Of a stretch of DNA of 64,000 nt, positions 55,172-62,542 are shown in pieces (position 1 is the first letter of the stretch; each line of letters opens with the position of its first letter). A model generated the notes under the pieces. The model was not told the DNA's origin. It saw only the letters and a program-made list of their open reading frames with translations, and made no database searches. The position numbers were made by a program, and so were the translations under genes. The stretch is from Stigmatella ashevillena. Lineage in GTDB: Bacteria > Myxococcota > Myxococcia > Myxococcales > Myxococcaceae. The DNA is taken from contig NZ_JAQNDM010000002.1 of NCBI RefSeq assembly GCF_028368975.1, forward strand, positions 4,396,425-4,460,424, read 5' to 3'.

Positions 55172-57112
55172 ATGGCTTCCGCGCGAACCTGTGAAACCTG
55201 TGGTCTTGAAGTCCCGCCCGGAATGGGCACGTGCCCTCGGGACGGCACCGCTATCGCTGCGTCCTACGCCGCGCACGACGATGAGGTGACGCAGATCGGT
55301 ACCCCCAGCAACGTGTGGGGAGAAGAGCCTCCCGCGAGGGGCAAGGGCTCACCGTTCGCCTGGGGCGAGGAACCCCCTCCTCGCAGCCAGAGCCCGTCCT
55401 ACTCCCAGGAAGTCCCCCTCACGCCCTCTCCCTGGGGCGAGGAGCCTCCGACGCGCGACGCGCTCATCGGCATGAAGCTGGGCGAGTACGAGCTGCGCCA
55501 GCGCATCGGCGTGGGTGGCATGGGCTTCGTCTATGACGGCATCCAGCCGCTCATCGGCAAGCGCGTCGCCGTGAAGGTGCTGCGGCCCGAACTGGCACAG
55601 GCCCCCGAGCAGGTGGCCCGCTTGCTCGCGGAGGCACGCGCCGTCAACGCCATCCGCCACCGGGGCATCATCGACATCTTCGGCTTCGGGCAGGTCCCCG
55701 ACGGCCGGCAGTACATCGTCATGGAGTTCCTCGATGGGCAGCCGCTCGATGCCCATCTGGCCGAGAAAGGCCGGCTGGCGCCCACCGAGGCGCTCTCCAT
55801 CCTTGATGAGGTGCTCGCCGCGCTGGGGGCCGCCCACGGCGCCGGCGTCGTCCACCGCGACCTCAAGCCGAGCAACATCTTCCTCGTGCGCGAGCCGGGC
55901 AACTCCCGCTACGTGAAGCTGCTGGACTTCGGTCTGGCCAAGCAGGGCCAGGGCCCCACCGCCCGCACCGCGCAGACGCGCACGGACATGGTGGTGGGCA
56001 CGCCCGAGTACATGGCCCCGGAGCAGGCCCGAGGACAGGCCGTCGGGCCGATGACGGACCTGTACGCCATGGGCGTCGTCACCTTCGAGATGGTCACCGG
56101 CCGACTGCCCTTCACGGGCAGCTCTCCGGTGGACCTCTTGATGAAGCACGTGGATGCCCGGCCGCCGCGCCCCTCGGAGTTCGTTCCGGAGCTGCCCCCC
56201 GCGCTGGATGCCTTCATCCTTCAGATGCTGACGAAGGACCCGGAAGCTCGGCCTGGCTCCGCGGACGCCCTGCGCCAACAACTCCACCGGCTGCGCCGCA
56301 CCCTGCTGCGGCCGACGCGTGTTCAGGCCTCCCCGAACAACGCCGTCGCCCCGGCCCGGGCCCTGGGCGCGATGGCCCCGCCCGAAGTCCCCCTGCTTCC
56401 CCCCGTGCCCCTTCAGGCACCCCCGCCTCCGCCGCTCGCCGCCCCCCTCACGAAGCAGGAGGCCCCCACCACCCCCAACGAGGCCGTGAAGGGGTCCGAC
56501 GCGCACGTGCGCGCACACAAGGCCACCACGCCCACGGTGCCCAATCCCGCGGTGCTCACGGCCGAAGAGGCCCGGGCCGCGGGGCTGCGCCCGCCCATCC
56601 GGCGGATGACCCTCATCGGCATCGGGGTTGGCATCCTGGCCCTGCTGGCGGCGGGCGGATTGCTGTTGCTCCGGGGCGACGACCCACCCCCGCCCGAGGA
56701 CCGTCCGTCCCCTCCCAGCTCGGCGCCCGCCTCCCAGACGCCCCCAGCCCCCCAGCCTCCTGCGCCTTCTCCTCAGCAACCCCCGGAGCCCGTGCTGCCC
56801 ATCCCGGAGCTGGAGCCTGATGACGGGAAGGCCATCGCCAAGCCAGAGCCGGCCAAGCCCCCTCCGCCCAAGGACCGGCCCAGGGTGCGCAGTGCCCTCG
56901 AGCTCCAGCTTCAGGACGACATCAACCGGGAGAAGCGGGACATGCAGGGGCGCATTCAGGGGGCCAAGGATCCCGCCGCTACCCAGGCGCTCAAGGCCCA
57001 ACTGGGCGTCCTGAATCAGCTCCAGGCCGAGTTGCAGGACTCCACGCGCCAAGAGGAGGTCCGGAAGGTCGCCAACAAGTTCGACTTCTGGCTCAAGAGC
57101 TACCGGAAGTAG
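55172..57112 (+). CDS. Serine/threonine protein kinase with zinc-ribbon-like N terminus
   Basis: A 646-residue Hanks-type kinase. Cys7, Cys10 and Cys21 (CETCGLEVPPGMGTCPRDG) give an incomplete zinc-ribbon. The kinase (about 103-370) has GVGGMGFVYDG, lysine in RVAVKVLRPEL, catalytic HRDLKPSN, DFGLAKQ and the APE-like site MAPEQARGQ. A Pro-rich segment precedes one TM (LIGIGVGILALLAAGGLLLL, about 480-500); the outer part is Pro-rich and ends in a helical domain (LQDDINREKRDMQGRIQGAK). The N terminus repeats the WGEEPP motif three times (about 49-92), perhaps a docking or phosphorylation stretch. Substrates are unknown. Confidence 0.92.
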   Translation: MASARTCETCGLEVPPGMGTCPRDGTAIAASYAAHDDEVTQIGTPSNVWGEEPPARGKGSPFAWGEEPPPRSQSPSYSQEVPLTPSPWGEEPPTRDALIGMKLGEYELRQRIGVGGMGFVYDGIQPLIGKRVAVKVLRPELAQAPEQVARLLAEARAVNAIRHRGIIDIFGFGQVPDGRQYIVMEFLDGQPLDAHLAEKGRLAPTEALSILDEVLAALGAAHGAGVVHRDLKPSNIFLVREPGNSRYVKLLDFGLAKQGQGPTARTAQTRTDMVVGTPEYMAPEQARGQAVGPMTDLYAMGVVTFEMVTGRLPFTGSSPVDLLMKHVDARPPRPSEFVPELPPALDAFILQMLTKDPEARPGSADALRQQLHRLRRTLLRPTRVQASPNNAVAPARALGAMAPPEVPLLPPVPLQAPPPPPLAAPLTKQEAPTTPNEAVKGSDAHVRAHKATTPTVPNPAVLTAEEARAAGLRPPIRRMTLIGIGVGILALLAAGGLLLLRGDDPPPPEDRPSPPSSAPASQTPPAPQPPAPSPQQPPEPVLPIPELEPDDGKAIAKPEPAKPPPPKDRPRVRSALELQLQDDINREKRDMQGRIQGAKDPAATQALKAQLGVLNQLQAELQDSTRQEEVRKVANKFDFWLKSYRK

Positions 57113-57124
57113 CTCCGGCGCACC

Positions 57125-57910
57125 TCACCTGCGCAGCATGCACGTCACCGGTTGGGCCATGGCGTTGCGCCCGCGCTCCTCGGTGAGCAGGTCCAGCTCG
57201 ATGAGCTGCGTCAGCATGTAGTCGCGGTTCTGCTTGATGATGGCGGCGTTCTGGCAGGTCTTGAGGGCGCCGTAATAGTTGTGCGGCGGCAGCGCCAGTT
57301 GCAGCTCCGCCAGCTCGGCCAGTTGCAGCTTGTCCAGCTCCTTGCCGAAGAGCTTGTACGCCACGTCCTCCACGCCCACCACGCCCCGCTCGAAACTGAT
57401 GATGGCCAGGTCATACGCGATGAGCTGGTCCTTCTGCAGCGAGGCATGGACCTTGTTGATGGCCACCGTCAGCGGCAGCGACTCATTCACCCCCAGCTTC
57501 AGCGAGATGCGCGCGGCCAGCAGCCGCTCACACCGGCCATCGCCTCCGGGCCGGACGTTCACCGTCACCCCCAAGAGCAGCCGCCAGGCCCAGGCCACCC
57601 CGTCTTCGCGCGGCGTCTGGAAGTAGGTGGGGCACCCCATCTGGGTGATGTAGAGCGCCACCAGGTCCTTGGGCAGCCGGGCGAAGTCCGGACGCGTGAA
57701 GGTGATGGGCCGGTCTGGCTTCACCATCAGGCCGACCACCAGGCTCATCCGCTCGCCTTCGATGCTGTGCTTGAGCAGCTTCTCGACATCGAATTCGCTG
57801 TCCAACTGTGGCAGCTTGCTCGCGTTGTAGAGATAGGCCACGGGCAGCAGGACGCCGGACAGCCCCAGAAGAAATAGAAGAATCCACAGAACGCTCTTCA
57901 CCCCACCCAC
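57125..57910 (-). CDS. GT51-like (peptidoglycan transglycosylase-related) protein lacking the first catalytic Glu
   Basis: A 261-residue protein with an N-terminal TM (VLWILLFLLGLSGVLLPVAYL). The stretch SFERGVVGVEDVAYKLFGKELDKLQLAELAELQLALPPHNYYG follows the GT51 pattern in which the substrate-binding region, the small helix and the ExA(x)LAxLPxxP motif appear in order. The first catalytic motif, ED(x)xFxxHxG in active enzymes, seems to read TQMGCPTYFQTPREDGVAW, so the glutamate is missing. It may be a non-catalytic regulator or scaffold of cell-wall synthesis. The assignment is moderate as the N-terminal part diverges. Confidence 0.55.
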   Translation of the reverse strand: MGGVKSVLWILLFLLGLSGVLLPVAYLYNASKLPQLDSEFDVEKLLKHSIEGERMSLVVGLMVKPDRPITFTRPDFARLPKDLVALYITQMGCPTYFQTPREDGVAWAWRLLLGVTVNVRPGGDGRCERLLAARISLKLGVNESLPLTVAINKVHASLQKDQLIAYDLAIISFERGVVGVEDVAYKLFGKELDKLQLAELAELQLALPPHNYYGALKTCQNAAIIKQNRDYMLTQLIELDLLTEERGRNAMAQPVTCMLRR

Positions 57911-57957
57911 GCTACCAGGGCTGCACCGCGCTGGCGCGTGGGTTGTAAGGGGGGGAC

Positions 57958-58650
57958 ATGAAGGATTGGTTTCCCGCTACCCTTGTTGCCCGCTCGCTCG
58001 CCGCGGACGGCCTCACCGACCTGACGCTCGATGTGTCCCTGACGTCCGTGGCCCATGCCCACCAGCGGCCTGGCCAGTACACCTGGGTCCGCCTGCCCGG
58101 CTACGAGGAGGGGGTGTTCGCCATCGCCTCGCCTCCGGGCATCCCGGGACGGTGGGACTTGCTCTTGAAGGAGGGCAGCCCCCTGCCCGAGGCCCTCGTG
58201 CGGCTGCCGCTCGGGGCCCGGATGGAAGTGACGCGCCCGGCAGGCCGCGGCTTCCCGCTCGACCAGGCCAAAGGCAGGGACTTGCTCCTGTTCGCCACCG
58301 GCTCCGGCATCTCCGCCATCCGCTCCGTCATCGAGAGCCTGCGCCGGGACCGGGACGCCTACGGCCGGGTGACGCTCTACTTCGGGGTGCGCACCCCGAG
58401 CGCCTTCGCCTATGCCCGGGACTTCCACTCCTGGGAGCAGGCCCGCATCCGCGTGGTGGCCACCGTGAGCCAGCCGGGCGCCAGCGGATGGCAGGGGCTC
58501 ACCGGCTACGTCCAGGGCCACCTCGCCGAGGAATCGCTCGCCCCCGGCACCGTGGCCTTCCTCTGCGGCCAGAAGGACATGCTGCAGAAGGTCATCGAGA
58601 CGCTCAAAGCCCGCGGTCTGGCCGCGGAGGACATCCACCAGAACGTCTAG
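57958..58650 (+). CDS. FAD/NAD(P)-binding ferredoxin-reductase-type oxidoreductase
   Basis: A 230-residue single-chain reductase: a beta-barrel flavin domain (RPGQYTWVRLPGYEEGVFAIASPPG, about 36-62) and a nucleotide-binding domain (LLLFATGSGISAIRSVIESLRRD, about 102-124; LYFGVRTPSAFAYARDF; VAFLCGQKDMLQKVIETLKARG). The classic RxYS flavin motif is altered to FAIASPP. No iron-sulfur domain is attached, so electrons go to a separate partner. Tail to tail with the WD40 gene with no spacing. Its role is unknown; it may be a cytochrome-b5-reductase-type enzyme. Confidence 0.85.
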   Translation: MKDWFPATLVARSLAADGLTDLTLDVSLTSVAHAHQRPGQYTWVRLPGYEEGVFAIASPPGIPGRWDLLLKEGSPLPEALVRLPLGARMEVTRPAGRGFPLDQAKGRDLLLFATGSGISAIRSVIESLRRDRDAYGRVTLYFGVRTPSAFAYARDFHSWEQARIRVVATVSQPGASGWQGLTGYVQGHLAEESLAPGTVAFLCGQKDMLQKVIETLKARGLAAEDIHQNV

Positions 58651-60249
58651 TCAGCGCCGCTCCACCGTGGGCGAGACGTAGTGCACCTCGAAGAGCGCGG
58701 CCGCCGGGTCGCTCTCCTGGTCTCCGACAGGGTTCTGCGGGGTCCATGCGGCCACCCCCACCCAACGCCCATCCGGGCTGAAGCGCACCCGGCGCACGGA
58801 CCACCCGAAGGCGCGCTCGCCCCAGGGCTGGGCCTGCCCCTCAGTGAAGACGCGCAGGCGCTTGTCCCAGCCCCCCACGGCCAGCGAGCGCCCATCCGGC
58901 GAAATGCTGGCGGTGGACACCACCCCGCGGGGGCCGGACCATTTTTGGAGGATGCGGCCCGAGGCGGCGTCCACCAGCGCCCCCGCGTTGAAGGTCGCCT
59001 GAGGCTCCTCGATGCCTTTCTTCTCCCGCTCGTACACCGTGCGCGTGCGCTCCGCCTTCTGCTCCGAGAAGGCCACGCCCAGCCGTTGCCCCCGGACGTC
59101 CACGGTGACGTCATTGACGTGCCCCTCGAAGACGAAGTCCGCCCCGGGCACCAGCACCACGCCCCGCGTCTGTCCGCCGTCTCCCGACGCCCCCTCCTTC
59201 GCCGCGAGGATGGCCTCGCCATGGGCCTCATCGAAGGAGATCTCGAAGCGCGCGGTGAAGGGCGCGCCCAACACCCCCTGGGTGCCCGTGGGCACGCACG
59301 CATCACACACCGCGATGTCCACGCCCTCCACTTGCAGCGTCTTGAAGCGCAGGGACTGGCCGCGCGCCAGCGGCGCCACGGTGTTGCCCAGCGCCGTGGG
59401 CACCGTGAGCGTCTCCTTCAGGAAGGCCACGTCAATGCCCGCCTCGGCCGCCGTCCGAGTGTCGAGGAGGATGGCCGGCGTGCGCCCATCCAGCGCGAAG
59501 ACGGCTTGCGCCTTGCCGTTGACGGCACCCCGCACCACCGCGAAGCCGCCCCGCCGCTCGAAGCGCGCCCGCGCCTGGTCCGGCCGCACGCTCTCCTCGC
59601 GGGGACTCCACACGCGCACGCGCTTGTCCCAGCCGCCCGTGTACAGCGTTCCATCCGGCGCGAAGGCCAGCGCGCTCACCGCGTCCCCGTGCGCGCGGAC
59701 CTCATAGACATAGGCGAGCTGCGGCACCGACAGGACGGTGAGCAGCCCCTGGGCACTGCCCACCACGAGAGACCGGCCGTCCGGGTGGAAGGCCACCGCC
59801 GTGAGCGGCTCCTCCAGCAACAGTTGGCCCCGGGGCGCGCCCGTGGCGCCCTCGAAGAGGCGCACCTGGCCATCCCTCCCAGCGGTGGCCAGCCACGCGC
59901 CATCCCCCGAGAAGGCAACGGCCTCCAGGTCCTGCTCGTAGCGGTTGATGGCGTTGTCGGAGACAAGCGTGGGAGGACGACCCAGCGTCCACAGCGCGAG
60001 CTGATAGGCCTTGGCCCCCAGGTGCGTGTATGCCACGCGCGTGCTGTCCGGCGAGAAGGCGATGGACCAGACGAAGTCCTTGTTGTTGAGCAGGGGACCC
60101 TGCTCCAGCCCCTTCCCCTCGCCGGAGAGATAGCCTCCGGGGGTGGCCGCCAGCCGCTCGGCCATCTCTGGCGCCAGCACGGGCGCGTGGGCACACCCCA
60201 CCGCGAGCGCCAACAGGGCCCACGGGAGCCGCCGCGCCCAGCGCCTCAT
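58651..60249 (-). CDS. WD40-repeat lipoprotein with embedded retropepsin-like domain
   Basis: A 532-residue lipoprotein (signal MRRWARRLPWALLALAVGC). WD40-like repeats such as EAVAFSGDGAWLATAGRDGQVRLFEG and VSALAFAPDGTLYTGGWDKRVRVWSP occupy about 60-230, and two more lie at about 430-500. The intervening 233-350 has a different fold: VNGKAQAVFALDGRTPAILLDTRTAAEAG, then GVLGAPFTARFEISFDEAHG, the pattern of bacterial retropepsin-like aspartic proteases, but the catalytic DTG reads DTR. It probably binds rather than cuts. Its ATG overlaps the stop of the LpoA-like gene upstream, so both are made together. Confidence 0.7.
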   Translation of the reverse strand: MRRWARRLPWALLALAVGCAHAPVLAPEMAERLAATPGGYLSGEGKGLEQGPLLNNKDFVWSIAFSPDSTRVAYTHLGAKAYQLALWTLGRPPTLVSDNAINRYEQDLEAVAFSGDGAWLATAGRDGQVRLFEGATGAPRGQLLLEEPLTAVAFHPDGRSLVVGSAQGLLTVLSVPQLAYVYEVRAHGDAVSALAFAPDGTLYTGGWDKRVRVWSPREESVRPDQARARFERRGGFAVVRGAVNGKAQAVFALDGRTPAILLDTRTAAEAGIDVAFLKETLTVPTALGNTVAPLARGQSLRFKTLQVEGVDIAVCDACVPTGTQGVLGAPFTARFEISFDEAHGEAILAAKEGASGDGGQTRGVVLVPGADFVFEGHVNDVTVDVRGQRLGVAFSEQKAERTRTVYEREKKGIEEPQATFNAGALVDAASGRILQKWSGPRGVVSTASISPDGRSLAVGGWDKRLRVFTEGQAQPWGERAFGWSVRRVRFSPDGRWVGVAAWTPQNPVGDQESDPAAALFEVHYVSPTVERR

Positions 60250-62387
60250 GAACCCGAGCCCCCCGCGCCTCCAGTGGCCTCCGGGGGAATCTCCTTCACC
60301 CCCTTGCTGTCCACGGACAGCAGGAAGAGCGGTTTGATGGCCTCCCGCTGGTCATTGAAGGAGGTACGGCCCGTGGCGCCCTCGAAGTCCTTGAGGGTGG
60401 CGAGCGCATCGCGCATCGCGCCGCGCGTGGCCGGACGGCCCTTCTCGATGATCTGGCGCAGCATCAGCGCCGAGTCATAGCCGATGGCCTCCAGCAGGCC
60501 CGGATCCTTCCCCGTCTCCGCCTTGTAGGCACTCCGGAAGGCCTGGACGAACTTGCGCGTGGCCGGGCGCTGCGAGTCGATGAAGAAGCCGTCCACGAAC
60601 ACCGAGCAGGTGACGAACTTGCCGCCGCGCTCGACGAGCTCCGGCAGCCCGCTCTGTCCCTTGGGGCTGTTCCAGAGGTTGGTGCCAAAGAGCGTCACCG
60701 TCTTCAAGTCCCTCTTGCCCGTCGTCTTGCGGATGCGCTCCAGGTCGCGCGGATCACACGCGTTGGTGATGATGTCCTCCACCGCCAGGGCCGGCCCCAC
60801 GAGGCTCACGCGCTTCCAGTCATCCGGGATGAAGATGCCGTCGAAGTCCACCACCGGATCCAAGCCACTCTTCACCTTCTCGATGGCCTTGCGCCGCCGG
60901 AACGCGTCCTGGTCCTGGGCATTCACCTCGCGCACGCCCTCGATGTAGTCGAGCCGGTCCTCCAGGTAGTACCGGCCCACGAGCTTCTTGGCCTCGGTGG
61001 TGAACGTCGTCTGGTCGTGCGAGTAGCTCTCCGCGCCCCGCACCACCCCGCCCCGCTTGAGCACCTCGTCCCAGAAGGTGTTGGCCAGCTCCACGCCATA
61101 CGAGAGGTTCGGATAGAGCAGCGCGAAGCGCTTGATGCCCCGCACGTTCAGCGCGTAGTCGGCGATGGCCTCCGCCTGCGCGGAGTTGGTGAGCATGTTG
61201 CGGAAGATGTAGGGCCCGATGCCGGTGATGCCCTCCTGGCGTGCCATCGTCAGCAGCGGAATCTGCAGCTCCTCGGACACCAGCGCCGCGCGGCGGGCCT
61301 CGTCTGGCACCAGGGGGCCCAGCACCGCGATGGCCCCTTCGTCGAAGGCGAGCTGCTCCACTCCCTGGCCCGCGAGGTTCACCTCCCCTTGCGTGTCCTT
61401 GACGATGAGCTCGATGTCACTGCCATTCAGCGCCAACTGCACGCCGCGCAGCACCGCCTCGCCAATGGGCTTGAAGCGGCCCGTCATGGGCAACAGCACG
61501 CCGACGGTCCGCGCCCGCACCTCCACGCGGCGGGTGGAGCGCGCGAGCAGCTCCTTGGCCTGGGCGGCGAAGGGGTGGCTGGGGGTCTCCTGGAGGAAGC
61601 GGTTGAGCGTCTCCTCCAGCCGCGTCCAGTCTCGGAGGTGGTAGTAGATGCGCGCCAGCTTGAAGGTGAGGATGGGCCAGGCGGGGTGGCGCGGCGACAG
61701 CCCCTCGGCGACGCGCGCGATGTCCACGAAGTCCGCGCGGCCCTCCACCACCTGCTCCAGGCGCTTCGAGGCAGCGGCCTGCTCCTCGGGCGTCTTGGCC
61801 TGCTCGGCCAGCTCCACCTCGAGGGTCAGCGCCGAGGCGTAGAGGCCCGCGCCTTGCGCGGCGCGGCTGGCTTCCTCGAGCAGCTTCAGGCGCTCGGCGC
61901 CCTCCGCGCGCTCGGCGAGGCTGGAGAGCGTCTGGTACGCATCCCGGTAGGCCCCCACTTCCAGCGCGGAGCGAGCCAGCTTGAGCTTGACGTCCTGTGC
62001 CTCGGGGTAGATGGGGTTCTCGAAGAGCAGCTCGTTGAAGGACTTCCGCGCGTTGGCGAAGTCCTCGGCCTCGTAGAAGAGGACACCCGCGCGGTAGAGG
62101 GCCTCCTGGCTCGCGGTGGTCTCCGGGTACGCCTTGCGCACCACGAGGAAGGACTCGGCCGCCCGCTTCCGGTCCGGCTCCCGCGCCGCAGCCTCGATGG
62201 CCTGGGCGAGCGCGGCATCCGCGGACGGGTCCTTCCTTGCCTGGGCACGGGGCCGCCCCGAGGAAGTCCCATCGCCGGAAGGGTCGCCGTCGCCCCGCCT
62301 CGCGGAGGAGGATGTCTTCGGGCAGGCGGTGAGAAACAACGCCAGCGTCAGCGCCAGGACGCGGCGCGCAAGGGAAAGGACGTCCAT
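60246..62387 (-). CDS. LpoA-like lipoprotein, TPR plus periplasmic-binding fold
   Basis: A 713-residue lipoprotein from MDVLSLARRVLALTLALFLTAC (lipobox LTAC). TPR-type helices fill about 45-285 (YRAGVLFYEAEDFANARKSFNELL). From 296 a type I periplasmic-binding (Leu/Ile/Val-type) domain runs to the end: VGVLLPMTGRFKPIGEAVLRGVQLAL, AIAVLGPLVPDEARRAALVSEEL and FALLYPNLSYGVELANTFWDE. This is the architecture of LpoA, the outer-membrane activator of PBP1A. No enzyme role. Its operon partner is the WD40 lipoprotein, and a GT51-like gene lies 2 kb away, consistent with a cell-wall theme. Confidence 0.85.
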   Translation of the reverse strand: MDVLSLARRVLALTLALFLTACPKTSSSARRGDGDPSGDGTSSGRPRAQARKDPSADAALAQAIEAAAREPDRKRAAESFLVVRKAYPETTASQEALYRAGVLFYEAEDFANARKSFNELLFENPIYPEAQDVKLKLARSALEVGAYRDAYQTLSSLAERAEGAERLKLLEEASRAAQGAGLYASALTLEVELAEQAKTPEEQAAASKRLEQVVEGRADFVDIARVAEGLSPRHPAWPILTFKLARIYYHLRDWTRLEETLNRFLQETPSHPFAAQAKELLARSTRRVEVRARTVGVLLPMTGRFKPIGEAVLRGVQLALNGSDIELIVKDTQGEVNLAGQGVEQLAFDEGAIAVLGPLVPDEARRAALVSEELQIPLLTMARQEGITGIGPYIFRNMLTNSAQAEAIADYALNVRGIKRFALLYPNLSYGVELANTFWDEVLKRGGVVRGAESYSHDQTTFTTEAKKLVGRYYLEDRLDYIEGVREVNAQDQDAFRRRKAIEKVKSGLDPVVDFDGIFIPDDWKRVSLVGPALAVEDIITNACDPRDLERIRKTTGKRDLKTVTLFGTNLWNSPKGQSGLPELVERGGKFVTCSVFVDGFFIDSQRPATRKFVQAFRSAYKAETGKDPGLLEAIGYDSALMLRQIIEKGRPATRGAMRDALATLKDFEGATGRTSFNDQREAIKPLFLLSVDSKGVKEIPPEATGGAGGSGS

Positions 62388-62542
62388 GGTGGGCGGGTGC
62401 ATAGCAGCGAGGGTGCGTCTCCGTCGACAATCGAGCGGCCAGAAGATTCCGCAGAAGACGTCCCGGATATGCATCGCCCATGCCCCCCGCAAGTCCCCAG
62501 GACTTCAAGGGAAGCCTCGAGGAGGGGCGTGGGCCCTGGGCC

